64,000 bases of DNA from Shewanella glacialimarina (GTDB taxonomy: Bacteria > Pseudomonadota > Gammaproteobacteria > Enterobacterales > Shewanellaceae), in the NCBI RefSeq assembly GCF_020511155.1, contig NZ_CP041216.1, forward strand, positions 248,001 to 312,000, given 5' to 3'. The notes below the pieces were generated by a model. That model saw only the letters and a list, made by a program, of their open reading frames with translations. It ran no database searches and was not told where the DNA came from. The translations under genes were made by a program, and so were the position numbers. Shown in pieces: positions 9,109 to 18,283 of this stretch (position 1 is the stretch's first letter; each line of letters begins with the position of its first letter).

Positions 9109-11121
9109 ATGGGGTTATTTTCCCTCAAGTCGAATGTAGACTACATCAGATCGTCTCGTTACCCCAAGCCACATAATATCTATAGCGCTATTTTGGTGTT
9201 TGCGCTGATCATTTTAGCTGTGACTACATTGAGCCGTATTGGCTTATCACTGTGGCAACTTGAACGAGTCAATGACGCTCAAGGATGGTCAGATATTATA
9301 TTTCAGGGCATAAGGGTTGATTTTGCAACATTGTGCTGGTTGTTCGGTATTGCAGCGCTTGGTACTGCATTATTTGCAGGAAATCATGCAATAGGGCGCT
9401 TGTGGGCACTGATTTTAAAGGTCTGGCTAACTCTTGGCTTGTGGTTAATCGTGTTCTTAGAAATATCGACGCCGTCATTTATTCAAGAATACGGCTTCAG
9501 ACCGAATCGTTTATATGTTGAATACCTTATTTACCCTAAAGAAGTGCTGTCGATGTTGTGGGCCGGTCGAAAGGCTGAACTGATATTCGCTTTTGTAGTG
9601 TCTACAGCAACATTATATGCAGGCTGGCGCTTGTCTGACTATTTTACCCGAAATGTGCGTACACCGCGGTGGTATTGGCGCCCTGTGATGGCCATTTTGG
9701 TTATTTGTGTCACTATTTTAGGAGCGCGTTCTTCTTTAGGTCATCGACCATTAAACCCTTCTTTAGTCGCGTTTTCAGATGATCCTTTAGTTAACTCATT
9801 AGTATTGAACTCGGGTTACTCACTCACTTTCGCCATTAAACAAATGAGTAATGAAGAAGAGGCCTCAAAGGTATACGGCAAGTTAGATGATCAAAAGGTT
9901 ATCGATATTATTCGTCGTCAAAGTGGTCGTTCAGCACAAGCATTTACGTCAACTGACTTGCCAAGTTTGACCTTTAACCAGGCAACTTATCAGGGTAAGC
10001 CTAAAAACCTAGTGATTATTTTGCAAGAAAGTTTAGGCGCTCGATTTGTTGGCAGTTTAGGCGGGTTACCGCTGACACCTAATATTGATGAGTTATCCTC
10101 ACAAGGGTGGTTTTTTGAAAACCTTTACGCCACAGGAACCCGCTCAGTACGAGGAATTGAAGCCATTACCACAGGTTTTACTCCAACGCCCGCTCGTGCG
10201 GTAGTTAAGTTGGGTAAAAGCCAAACTAACTTTTTTACCATTGCAGAATTATTAAAGCGTAACGGTTATTCAACCCAATTTATTTATGGTGGCGAAAGTC
10301 ATTTTGATAATATGCGCAGCTTTTTCCTGGGCAATGGCTTTAGTCAAATAATCGATCAAAATGACTACAAAAACCCTGCATTTGTCGCATCTTGGGGCGT
10401 GTCAGATGAGGACTTGTTGTTTAGAGCCCATGACGAGTTTACCGCTATGCATGAGCAAGGTAAGCCATTCTTTAGTTTAGTGTTTAGTTCTAGTAATCAT
10501 GACCCATATGAGTTCCCTGATAACCGGATTGAACTGTATGAACAACCGCAATATACCATGCACAATGCCGTGAAGTATGCGGATTACGCAGTGGGCGAGT
10601 TTTTCAAAAAAGCACAAAAAGCAGACTATTGGAAAGACACTCTATTTCTTGTGGTAGCTGATCACGATAGTCGTGTCGGCGGCGCTAACTTAGTGCCTAT
10701 TTCACGTTTTCGTATCCCAGGACTGATTTTAGGTGGTGGGATTGAAGCCATGCGTGACCCTAGAGTGGTTAGCCAAATTGACATGGCGCCGACGTTATTG
10801 TCTATGATGGGTATTTCAGACAGTTACCCTATGTTAGGACGTGATTTAACCCAACAAGCGGCAGATTGGCCGGGTCGAGCCATGATGCAATATGATAAAA
10901 ACTTCGCCTTAATGGAAGGCAATCAAGTGACTATATTACAGCCAGAACAAGCTGCTAAAAGCTTTGTATATGATTTTGGTGCAGAAACACTAACGTCACG
11001 TGAACTAGATACCGAACAAGCTGAAAATGCACTCGGAATTGCATTGTGGGGTAGCGCTGCCTATAACAATCATTGGTTTACTTTGCCGAAACAAACTCAA
11101 ACAGAGCAGCAGTCGCGCTAG
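9109..11121 (+). CDS. LTA-synthase / MdoB-type sulfatase-fold membrane phosphotransferase
   Basis: A membrane enzyme of the LtaS/MdoB family, which moves phosphoglycerol or related head groups onto glycans or lipids outside the inner membrane. About five hydrophobic segments fill residues 1-~200. The extracytoplasmic sulfatase domain follows, with VIILQESLGARFVGSLGG, a TGTRSVRGIEAITTG stretch that should carry the nucleophilic Thr, SSSNHDPYEFP, and VVADHDSRVGG as the metal site. The ATG at 9109 was chosen because GGAG sits 6 bases upstream; a TTG four codons earlier overlaps that ribosome binding site. The protein has 670 residues. It stands alone: no osmoregulated periplasmic glucan genes are adjacent, so the acceptor is unknown. 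Confidence 0.85.
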   Translation: MGLFSLKSNVDYIRSSRYPKPHNIYSAILVFALIILAVTTLSRIGLSLWQLERVNDAQGWSDIIFQGIRVDFATLCWLFGIAALGTALFAGNHAIGRLWALILKVWLTLGLWLIVFLEISTPSFIQEYGFRPNRLYVEYLIYPKEVLSMLWAGRKAELIFAFVVSTATLYAGWRLSDYFTRNVRTPRWYWRPVMAILVICVTILGARSSLGHRPLNPSLVAFSDDPLVNSLVLNSGYSLTFAIKQMSNEEEASKVYGKLDDQKVIDIIRRQSGRSAQAFTSTDLPSLTFNQATYQGKPKNLVIILQESLGARFVGSLGGLPLTPNIDELSSQGWFFENLYATGTRSVRGIEAITTGFTPTPARAVVKLGKSQTNFFTIAELLKRNGYSTQFIYGGESHFDNMRSFFLGNGFSQIIDQNDYKNPAFVASWGVSDEDLLFRAHDEFTAMHEQGKPFFSLVFSSSNHDPYEFPDNRIELYEQPQYTMHNAVKYADYAVGEFFKKAQKADYWKDTLFLVVADHDSRVGGANLVPISRFRIPGLILGGGIEAMRDPRVVSQIDMAPTLLSMMGISDSYPMLGRDLTQQAADWPGRAMMQYDKNFALMEGNQVTILQPEQAAKSFVYDFGAETLTSRELDTEQAENALGIALWGSAAYNNHWFTLPKQTQTEQQSR

Positions 11122-11188
11122 TTATTCAGTCTAGTTAGTTGCCATGCCGTGAAAGTATCTAGGCGTGAGAAAGGTTAAGACGATAGTA

Positions 11189-11218
11189 GGTATAAGACGT
11201 CAGAGGGTGTCTTATACC
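11189..11218. repeat. Perfect 10-bp inverted repeat between convergent genes
   Basis: GGTATAAGAC (11189-11198) and GTCTTATACC (11209-11218) form a hairpin that overlaps the stop codon of the minus-strand gene. Neither strand has a T-run, so it is at best an atypical terminator for the two converging transcripts. Confidence 0.55.
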
Positions 11219-11712
11219 GTATCAGGGATACTTGCAAGATTGGTCGGTGTGTTGTTTTGGCCATAATATTGGCTAACATGTTGCCTTACTTGCTGATAAT
11301 AAGCTGAGCTTTGCTTAGGCATTTCATCATTACGTACCGAAGACTTACTGCTTTGCGTTGTGCTTTGTTCAGCTTGGAGCGATTGTTTAATACGAATATC
11401 TTTACGCTGTATGGTTGGCGTGTTGTTTGCCACTATATTTAGCGGTTGTCCCTGTAAGCTTTTAGGTGCAACTAATTGTTGAACAATGGCTTCTCTTTGG
11501 TTTGCTGAACGCTGCTGTTGCTGTTTTTGTTCAACAATATTGTGCGCTTGAGTGCGTTCATTTTGTTGGTTATAAGCACGCTCAGGATGATTCTTTGTCG
11601 GTTGCTGCGGTGGGATAATGGGCGGCTTTTGTTGATTATCCACCCGTGCAGAATCCGTCGCAACATTAGAGGTTACTATCGAAACTTGCGGGTAATGGGA
11701 ATTAATCAACAT
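11212..11712 (-). CDS. Gln-rich hypothetical protein
   Basis: I do not recognise this 166-residue protein. It is rich in Gln, Asn, Ser and Pro (for example KQQQQRSANQREA), has almost no hydrophobic core, no signal peptide and no transmembrane segment, and is probably largely disordered. The C-terminal ~40 residues (SSAYYQQVRQHVSQYYGQ) look helical and could be the functional part. The ATG at 11712 was preferred over a TTG two codons upstream because GGAGG lies 9 bases before it. That good ribosome binding site and the lack of an overlapping gene argue that it is real. It lies between the sulfatase-fold gene and bioH, transcribed in the same direction as bioH. Confidence 0.7.
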   Translation of the reverse strand: MLINSHYPQVSIVTSNVATDSARVDNQQKPPIIPPQQPTKNHPERAYNQQNERTQAHNIVEQKQQQQRSANQREAIVQQLVAPKSLQGQPLNIVANNTPTIQRKDIRIKQSLQAEQSTTQSSKSSVRNDEMPKQSSAYYQQVRQHVSQYYGQNNTPTNLASIPDTV

Positions 11713-11806
11713 ACTCAATAACCTCCGCTCGGGATAATCTATATCTGAAGTTAATTTGTTTTTATGGCGGTTAAATTATAGCCAATATTTAAGCGATATT
11801 AAAGTG

Positions 11807-12592
11807 CTAGCTGTTAATACCTTTAATCCAGTCACAAAGGTGTTCAATAAACAGGCTTGAATGTGAGATAAAAGGCGCATGGGATGCTTTGGCTAGGATA
11901 ATGTCATCGATATTTTTAGCTTTTACTAGCATTTCAAGCCCACTTTTCGGCACTAAACTATCTGATTTCCCCCATATCCTCAACCAAGGTAGCTTTATAT
12001 TGGTTAATTGAGCACGTAAGTCTACCTCTGCAAGCATGGCTAACCCCTGCTGCAAACTGTCCTCACAGGGTAAGGGCTTAGCCAGCACCAGATGTCTTAT
12101 CATTTGAATATCTGCTTTTGCTGTTTCACTGCCCATGGCTTGAATAGCTAAAAAGCGCTCAATCGTTTTAGGCAGGTTTTTATGTAACTGCTGTGAAAAT
12201 TGAGATAATACCTGCGGCGCAATGCCTGGCCAGGGTTGCGGTTTTTCATCGGGCTGCGCCATAAAACAAGGGGACGATGCGACTGTAATTAAGGCTTTTA
12301 TTTTAGTTGGAAATGTTAATGCTACTTGAGTGGCAACTAACCCGCCTAATGACCAGCCTAACCAAATTGCATTATCGGGTAATTGTGTTGCTAGCGCTGC
12401 AGCCCAGTTATCAATGTCGCCCTTAATAGGCTCGCTGTTGCCAAAACCGGGCAAATCAACATAATGCACTCTATACTCAGACAAGGCCTGCTTTAAGGGT
12501 TCAAACACCGCACTATTGACGCCCCAACCGTGAAGTAACACGATATCTTGGCCATCACCTAAAGTATTGATATACAGCTTTGGGACCGGCAA
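11807..12592 (-). CDS. bioH: Pimeloyl-ACP methyl ester carboxylesterase BioH
   Basis: Hydrolyses pimeloyl-ACP methyl ester in the last step before biotin ring assembly. The 261-residue alpha/beta hydrolase has the oxyanion region LLHGWGVN, the nucleophile elbow GWSLGG (Ser near 82), the acid in IWGKSDSLVP, and the His in KASHAPFISH. Length and motifs match gammaproteobacterial BioH. It is divergent from comF, with nfuA beyond, the same order as bioH-gntX-nfuA in E. coli, which supports the call over a generic hydrolase. The other bio genes are not in the window, as is usual. Confidence 0.93.
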   Translation of the reverse strand: MPVPKLYINTLGDGQDIVLLHGWGVNSAVFEPLKQALSEYRVHYVDLPGFGNSEPIKGDIDNWAAALATQLPDNAIWLGWSLGGLVATQVALTFPTKIKALITVASSPCFMAQPDEKPQPWPGIAPQVLSQFSQQLHKNLPKTIERFLAIQAMGSETAKADIQMIRHLVLAKPLPCEDSLQQGLAMLAEVDLRAQLTNIKLPWLRIWGKSDSLVPKSGLEMLVKAKNIDDIILAKASHAPFISHSSLFIEHLCDWIKGINS

Positions 12593-12706
12593 TTGTTTAA
12601 CCTCTATTTAATGGAATGAATAGTGAAGCCACTTATTAAGCTAGGACGCGACTTGCAGTGCAGTAATCAATCAGAAGACCAGCTTGGAAAAAGTGTGTCT
12701 ACTGTT

Positions 12707-13531
12707 ATGTCATTAGCTGCTTTGCAGACGAAAAGCGTTAGGTTATTAACCCATTTTAGTCGTTATATACGTCGCAGTTTACCTAACCGCTGTTTACTGT
12801 GCCAGCAAAGGATTGAGCAGCAAGGCTATGCGAAGTTATTTGACGGTCAAGTACTCACTGGGGTATGTCAGCATTGTTTAGTGAGTGGTTTATATCAAAC
12901 CGAAGTGTGTTTGGGGTGTGCTAAACCGTTAGTGCAATTACAAGAGTATTGCGGTCAGTGTATGGCAAGTTTGCCGATTAAAGTGATTGCGCCTTGCAGT
13001 TATCATCAGGGTTTAGGTCAACTGGTGAGCGCGATAAAATACCAGCGCCAAATAGCCGCTTTACAGGTACTGGCACAACAGCTGGCATACCGCATTCAAC
13101 AACTTGTTAAACACGGTTTAATTGAGTTACCCCAAGTGATTATTCCTGTGCCATTACACTCAAATCGTTTACGTCAACGGGGCTTTAACCAGGCGTGGTT
13201 AATTGCCAAACAACTTAGTGCGATGCTTGACCTGCCGTTAGATGATCAGTTTATTTTTCGACTTCAAGATACGCAGCCACAAGCGGGACTGAACGGAAAA
13301 CAAAGACGTGACAACTGCCACCAAGCCTTTGCTTTGATGGCATCACTGGAACCTGACTTAGCATCAGAATTAGTACCCAAGCAATCTTGCTACCAACATG
13401 TGGCGCTGGTTGATGACGTGGTCACAACCGGCACGACGATTAATGAGATAGCCGCATTACTAAAACAACACCACATAGCTAGTCAAGCATGGTGTTTAGC
13501 GCGTGCCGAGGCGCCTGAGTTACGCGGCTAA
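12707..13531 (+). CDS. ComF/GntX-family phosphoribosyltransferase-like protein
   Basis: ComF-family protein, related to competence protein ComF and E. coli GntX; the biochemical role in this group is not settled. An N-terminal zinc-finger-like region has Cys pairs (NRCLLCQQR, TGVCQHCL, VCLGCAK, YCGQCMA). The C-terminal phosphoribosyltransferase fold shows IPVPLHSNRLRQRGFNQA and the PRPP loop VALVDDVVTTGTT. The ATG at 12707 gives 274 residues, near the usual length. An in-frame GTG at 12623 would add 28 residues unlike the family, and neither start has a clear ribosome binding site, so the start is uncertain. It lies between bioH and nfuA, a conserved arrangement. Confidence 0.88.
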   Translation: MSLAALQTKSVRLLTHFSRYIRRSLPNRCLLCQQRIEQQGYAKLFDGQVLTGVCQHCLVSGLYQTEVCLGCAKPLVQLQEYCGQCMASLPIKVIAPCSYHQGLGQLVSAIKYQRQIAALQVLAQQLAYRIQQLVKHGLIELPQVIIPVPLHSNRLRQRGFNQAWLIAKQLSAMLDLPLDDQFIFRLQDTQPQAGLNGKQRRDNCHQAFALMASLEPDLASELVPKQSCYQHVALVDDVVTTGTTINEIAALLKQHHIASQAWCLARAEAPELRG

Positions 13532-13785
13532 ATTGATCAATATATTCGCTTCGAATGCTGGGCATAACACCTTGCGTCGCAGGTTAATATAAAGAGCAAA
13601 CGGTTTAGCTGGAACAAACTTTGACCACAAAAGTTCAACAGCCACTAGTGTCACTTTGATACTAGACATCTATTATTACCCATTAATGCAGATGATTTAT
13701 TGTATTTTTTAATGATCAAACGATGAAGAGGGCTACAAAGAGAATGCAACACAGAGTATCATGGTGCTAATTCTCACTAATTTAC

Positions 13786-13800
13786 TCAGGTATTACCTGA
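13786..13800 (+). promoter_or_regulatory. Perfect palindrome directly before the nfuA ribosome binding site
   Basis: TCAGGTA-T-TACCTGA is a perfect 7-1-7 inverted repeat that abuts the CGGAG ribosome binding site (13801-13805) of nfuA. It could be an operator or a leader hairpin affecting translation. It does not match the IscR type 1 or type 2 consensus as I know them. Confidence 0.45.
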
Positions 13801-13813
13801 CGGAGTAAGTTTT

Positions 13814-14392
13814 ATGATCTCCATTTCCGAAGCAGCTCAGGCTCATTTTGTAAAATTATTAGCAGATCAAACCGAAGGTACGCATATTCGTGTATTCGTT
13901 ATCAGCCCTGGTACCGCACAAGCAGAATGTGGTGTGTCATATTGCCCACCAGATGCGGTAGAGAGTGATGATATGGAATTACCGTTCAACGGGTTTAAGG
14001 CTATGGTTGATGAGAAAAGTGTGCCTTTTCTTCAAGAGGCCACCATTGATTATATTACTGATCAAATGGGTTCGCAGTTAACTTTAAAAGCACCAAATGC
14101 CAAAATGCGTAAAGTGTCTGACGACGCGCCATTAAAAGAACGTATTGAATATGTTATTCAGTCGGAAATAAACCCGCAGCTTGCTAGCCATGGCGGCAAC
14201 ATTATGTTGGTTGAAATTTCTGCTGAAGATGTCGCCGTATTACAATTTGGTGGCGGCTGTAACGGTTGTTCTCAAGTTGATATTACTTTAAAAGATGGTA
14301 TCGAGAAGCAGTTACTTGACCTATTCCCTGGTGAACTTAAGGGTGTGCGTGATGTGACTGACCATCAACATGGTGATCACTCTTACGCTTAA
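13814..14392 (+). CDS. nfuA: Fe-S cluster carrier protein NfuA
   Basis: Carries and delivers [4Fe-4S] clusters to apo-proteins, particularly under oxidative stress or iron limitation. The 192-residue protein has a degenerate A-type (IscA-like) N-terminal domain lacking the full Cys set (one Cys each in AECGVSYC), and a C-terminal Nfu domain (~105-185) with the cluster-binding CNGC in [11 protein letters not shown]. This two-domain layout and the length are diagnostic for NfuA. The ATG has CGGAG 8 bases upstream. It is followed by a strong terminator and is probably transcribed alone from the 280-bp gap after comF. Confidence 0.96.
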   Translation: MISISEAAQAHFVKLLADQTEGTHIRVFVISPGTAQAECGVSYCPPDAVESDDMELPFNGFKAMVDEKSVPFLQEATIDYITDQMGSQLTLKAPNAKMRKVSDDAPLKERIEYVIQSEINPQLASHGGNIMLVEISAEDVAVLQFGGGCNGCSQVDITLKDGIEKQLLDLFPGELKGVRDVTDHQHGDHSYA

Positions 14393-14410
14393 TCTTTGAT
14401 TTTTTGATTT

Positions 14411-14437
14411 AAAACGCGCCTATATGGCGCGTTTTTT
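14411..14437. terminator. Rho-independent terminator between nfuA and the PepSY gene
   Basis: AAAACGCGCC and GGCGCGTTTT pair around a TATAT loop and run into T6. Flanking A- and T-tracts allow it to serve both convergent genes. Confidence 0.9.
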
Positions 14438-14443
14438 GTTATA

Positions 14444-15502
14444 TCAGGCTTTAGATTTAAATGTCCGTCGATAAAACGTTACTACACTAAACAATAAAAT
14501 AAATGTACCAATTACAGATACGAAAGTAATGAATAGTACATAGCTAAAAGGCATATTCAGTGCATCATGGAGCGGTCTCACAAAGCTGGCTATTTGACCT
14601 GCAATCGGTCGGTCACTGTGCTTTAATGCGGACTGAATTTCACCTCGTTGGTAATTCATCGTAATGTTATCTGCTTGTCTTAACCAGACACTATTGTGGC
14701 TATCAAAACGTATGCTGTATTCTAAATCTTGTTCTGTAGCGTCTTGCGCCTCTGGTTGCCTTGGTTTACTTACCGCGACTAACAGTGAATCTGGCCAAAG
14801 CTTCTGAGCGGTATCCAGTTGACTGTACCAGTCGTTTTCCTGGCTTTGCGGATAAGACACATTGGGTGCTTGCTGGTGTAGTAAATAATCCGTCCATAAG
14901 CCTTTGTAAGTGATCAAAAATCCACTTATACACAAAATAAATAACGGTAGTGAAATAAATAATCCTAGTTGAATATGGCTTTTCACTAAGCTGCTTGAAC
15001 GGGTATCTTTTGGCACACTGTGTTTAAGCCTAAATCCACTGCGTACCCGCCACCATAAGTAAATCCCAATTAAGGTAATCACACCGCCAATGAGTGCAGC
15101 CCATGCGTTGATATATTTGCCCACATCATCGAGTAAAAAATTTCTGTGTAACCAAAAAATTGTACTATAAAAAGGCACGTTTTTAGATTCATGGATGGAG
15201 ATTTCATTTAGATTATTATCTAACGCAATACTTTTCCCGCGGGTCGCGGCTTCAATAAAAGGCGAGTGTTCGGTTGGAAAACGTACCGTACTCATTTCAG
15301 GATAACGCTCAAACACAGTTTGGGTCACCTGTGCTTTTTCTATCGTGGTTAACGGCACAAATTGCTGGCCTTTATTGTCTAGGCGATTGAGCATATCCAT
15401 GCTGCCAAGATATACCCCTGTGGTTAAAACGATTAGCATAGTAATGCTAATAAAAAATCCTACCCAGTTATGAAACCATTTTAAAGCTGATACCACTTTC
15501 AT
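14444..15502 (-). CDS. PepSY-domain inner-membrane protein, probably iron-regulated
   Basis: A PepSY-associated transmembrane protein of the PiuB-like group often found with siderophore uptake or ferric reductase functions. Four hydrophobic segments are visible: near the start (HNWVGFFISITMLIVLTTGV), before WWRVRSGF, in LGLFISLPLFILCISGFLI, and at the C-terminus (SYVLFITFVSVIGTFIL). A periplasmic PepSY-like region precedes the second segment. The ATG at 15502 gives 352 residues; a GTG 12 codons upstream is possible but has no ribosome binding site, whereas GAGA precedes the ATG. A Fur-like box lies 70 bp upstream. No TonB receptor is adjacent, so the substrate is unknown. Confidence 0.82.
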   Translation of the reverse strand: MKVVSALKWFHNWVGFFISITMLIVLTTGVYLGSMDMLNRLDNKGQQFVPLTTIEKAQVTQTVFERYPEMSTVRFPTEHSPFIEAATRGKSIALDNNLNEISIHESKNVPFYSTIFWLHRNFLLDDVGKYINAWAALIGGVITLIGIYLWWRVRSGFRLKHSVPKDTRSSSLVKSHIQLGLFISLPLFILCISGFLITYKGLWTDYLLHQQAPNVSYPQSQENDWYSQLDTAQKLWPDSLLVAVSKPRQPEAQDATEQDLEYSIRFDSHNSVWLRQADNITMNYQRGEIQSALKHSDRPIAGQIASFVRPLHDALNMPFSYVLFITFVSVIGTFILLFSVVTFYRRTFKSKA

Positions 15503-15571
15503 AAATAACGTTCTCAGTTTTGATCGTGAAAAAGTCACGACTATTTAGTATTTCGTTTAATTTTGTGCGAA

Positions 15572-15586
15572 TGATAATTAATATCG
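15572..15586 (-). promoter_or_regulatory. Fur-like box upstream of the PepSY gene
   Basis: TGATAAT-T-AATATCG matches the 7-1-7 Fur motif TGATAATnATTATCA at 12 of 14 informative positions, 70 bp before the start of the PepSY gene. Fur control is inferred. Confidence 0.6.
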
Positions 15587-16150
15587 TTTAATTCATCAAT
15601 TAAAGAAGTGTAAAGATGCCTATTACACTCTTCGTGAATATCAATCAAAATCTGTTACATTTTTTATTTGAGTTGAGTTAACTTGTTGTATTTAATGTTT
15701 TTGTGCTCATTGTGATAGCGGGTTTAAAATGAGTCATGTATTTATCATCACCTCGGATAAAAAGATGAATATCACGCTAGGGTGGGTATCATTTGCTGTA
15801 AGAAAAAGCAGCCGATGTTGTTGTCACGATAAATTAAGTATTGGTTAATAATTAATTGCTAATGTGTGTTGTAAAATGGTTTACCTAGTCCGCGTTTTTG
15901 TCATTTGTAAGGTATTTCTGCTAATTAACTCTATCTCATCCACTTTCGATATTTGCGCATCATTCTTTTCACATCTATTGTTATAGTGTTTAAAACAGCG
16001 TTTAAAAAAGATTTTAAAACAGTGTATTAGTATTTTTTGTTTGTTTTATGCCATTTTGATGGTGAAAAAACTCCAATTAATATCGCAGTTTAATACTGAA
16101 GGGATACTTTACCTTACTCAATTATCACGGATGAACTTAAAGGTTATTAA
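15587..16150. other. AT-rich intergenic region before a chemoreceptor gene
   Basis: Divergent promoter region of 564 bp. I see no ORF with a ribosome binding site and no strong hairpin; it presumably holds the promoter of the chemoreceptor gene that follows. Confidence 0.5.
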
Positions 16151-18130
16151 ATGAAACTTAAACAAAAGCTATTGCTGGCTTTCTTGTCAATAGGCTTGAT
16201 CCCAGCATGTATCATCAGCATTACTGTACTCTACATCAGCAGCCAAACATTAACCCAACAAGCATTCAATCAGCTTGATTCGATTAAACATATTAAAAAA
16301 GAACAAATTGAGTCTTACTTTGCTGAACGGCAGGGAGATTTAAACTTACTGCAATATACCCTTTCTAAAAACTTAAACTTCAATGATGAAGCACAATTAT
16401 CCCGTAGTGCTGATGTGCAGCACGACTACCTGACGCAGTTTGTCAGCGCGTATCAGTATTATGATCTGTTTGTGATTAGCCCTTCGGGTAACATTTTATA
16501 TACGGTTGCTAAAGAGTCAGATTATCAAACGAATTTAAATGACGGCAATTATAGAGACTCAAATTTGGGTGAGTTATTTCGCCAAACCATGCGTCAGCAG
16601 AGTTACCAGATCACCGATTTTGCTCCCTATGCACCGAGTAATGGTGAGCCAGCTGCCTTTATCGCTCAGCCGATTATTGAAAATAATCAGGTGAAAGCCG
16701 TGATTGCTTTACAGCTGTCACTTGAGTCGATAAATGAAATCATGCAGCTACGGGCTGGTATGGGTGAGACTGGCGAAAGTTATCTTGTCGGGCCAGATTT
16801 GCGGATGCGTTCAGACTCGTTTCTTGATCCCACAGGGCATTCAGTAAGAGCCAGTTTTAGTGGTAATATCAAAAATAATGGTGTTGATACTGTTGCTGCG
16901 CATGCTGCATTGAAAGGGACTTCAGACACGCAAATAATCACTGATTACAATGGTAATCCGGTACTGTCCTCATATGCACAAATTAAAATTAATGACTTGC
17001 ACTGGGCCTTGCTAGTTGAAATTGATGAAGCCGAAGCCATGGCTGCTGTGCATCATTTGCGCTGGGTTATTTTGCTTATTACCGTGCTTGCGGTGATAGG
17101 TATTTTGATGACTACCTATGTGATCACGCAATCAATTTTGCGTCCTTTGGGCGGAGAACCCAAAACAATGCAAGTGATTACCGAGCGCATAGCCAGTGGT
17201 GATCTTACCGTTAACTTTGAATCTAACGTTAAGTTGATTGGTGTGTATGGTGCCATGCGGACTATGTCGACCTATTTAAAACAAATCATCGGTAGCATTG
17301 TTGATGCCACATCGCAATTATCCGCCACAGCAGAGCAAACCAGTTCAACAAGCCATCAATCAAATATCAGTTTACAAGAGCAACAGGCTAATATTCATAA
17401 TGTGTCTGTTGCAATGCAAGAAATGGCGACTACGATTGCAGATGTTGCTATGAACGCTAGAAACGTAGCAGATTCAACCAGCCATGTATCTAATATTTCA
17501 GAAGCTGCTACTGCCAGCATTGAACAGACAATTACCGTTATTTTATCCTTAAGTGACGAAGTCTCCAAGGCTACAAATGTGGTGCAAGAAATTGCTAAGC
17601 AGAGCCAAAGCATTGGGTCAGTGCTAGAGGTGATTCGATCGATAGCTGAGCAAACAAATTTACTGGCGTTGAATGCAGCTATTGAGGCCGCTAGAGCAGG
17701 GGAGCAGGGACGTGGTTTTGCCGTGGTTGCCGATGAAGTTAGACAATTAGCGTCGAAAACCCAGAATTCAACGGCAGATATTGAGTTGATGATCCAAACT
17801 CTGCAAACCAAAACCAATCAAGCGGTTACAGTAATGGAATACAGCGCAGAGCATGCTTTAGACACTGTAGAGAAGGCTCGTGATACCCAAAACTCGTTTA
17901 AAGAAACTACCGTAGAAATTGATCGAATCGCATTAAATGCGCAGCAAATTGCTGCTGCAGCTGTGCAGCAAGCCGATGCCGCTGAAGAAATTAATCAGTG
18001 TTTAGTGACGATTAATGATGTTGGCAGACAAAATGCTGAAGGAGCACAGCAAATTTCAGAGGCCAGCGCTGATTTAAGTCATTTAGTGAGGCAGTTAAAT
18101 GGCATTACGCTGAAGTTTAAACTGCAATAG
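16151..18130 (+). CDS. Methyl-accepting chemotaxis protein, dCache-type sensor
   Basis: A 659-residue transmembrane chemoreceptor that signals through CheA/CheW. Transmembrane helix 1 is at about 7-29, followed by a ~270-residue periplasmic domain with dCache-like features ([38 protein letters not shown]), helix 2 at ~300-322, a HAMP linker, and the cytoplasmic coiled coil with the signalling hairpin [20 protein letters not shown]. It ends in LKFKLQ with no C-terminal CheR-binding pentapeptide, so adaptation probably relies on other receptors or direct docking. No che genes are adjacent. The ligand cannot be predicted from the sequence. Confidence 0.93.
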   Translation: MKLKQKLLLAFLSIGLIPACIISITVLYISSQTLTQQAFNQLDSIKHIKKEQIESYFAERQGDLNLLQYTLSKNLNFNDEAQLSRSADVQHDYLTQFVSAYQYYDLFVISPSGNILYTVAKESDYQTNLNDGNYRDSNLGELFRQTMRQQSYQITDFAPYAPSNGEPAAFIAQPIIENNQVKAVIALQLSLESINEIMQLRAGMGETGESYLVGPDLRMRSDSFLDPTGHSVRASFSGNIKNNGVDTVAAHAALKGTSDTQIITDYNGNPVLSSYAQIKINDLHWALLVEIDEAEAMAAVHHLRWVILLITVLAVIGILMTTYVITQSILRPLGGEPKTMQVITERIASGDLTVNFESNVKLIGVYGAMRTMSTYLKQIIGSIVDATSQLSATAEQTSSTSHQSNISLQEQQANIHNVSVAMQEMATTIADVAMNARNVADSTSHVSNISEAATASIEQTITVILSLSDEVSKATNVVQEIAKQSQSIGSVLEVIRSIAEQTNLLALNAAIEAARAGEQGRGFAVVADEVRQLASKTQNSTADIELMIQTLQTKTNQAVTVMEYSAEHALDTVEKARDTQNSFKETTVEIDRIALNAQQIAAAAVQQADAAEEINQCLVTINDVGRQNAEGAQQISEASADLSHLVRQLNGITLKFKLQ

Positions 18131-18283
18131 TCAATACCATAAGCATCCTCCGCATAGGGGGATGCGGAACTTTTATGGTTAATTGCTCTTTAGGATTCAT
18201 CTAGGTATTCGCTATAGCGTACCTTAATTATACGGGGTGATACGACATCACCTAGTCAGGTTTTCATTTATGTACTTTTTCAC

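Noticed and set aside
17395-17817. 140-codon open frame antisense to the chemoreceptor signalling domain
   Set aside because: A mirror of the highly conserved coiled-coil hairpin; the same antisense pattern appears opposite the other chemoreceptor (31021-31215).
18236-18252. GGTGAT / ATCACC hairpin as terminator of the men operon
   Set aside because: The stem is only 6 bp and no T-run follows on the minus strand; left out of the feature list.
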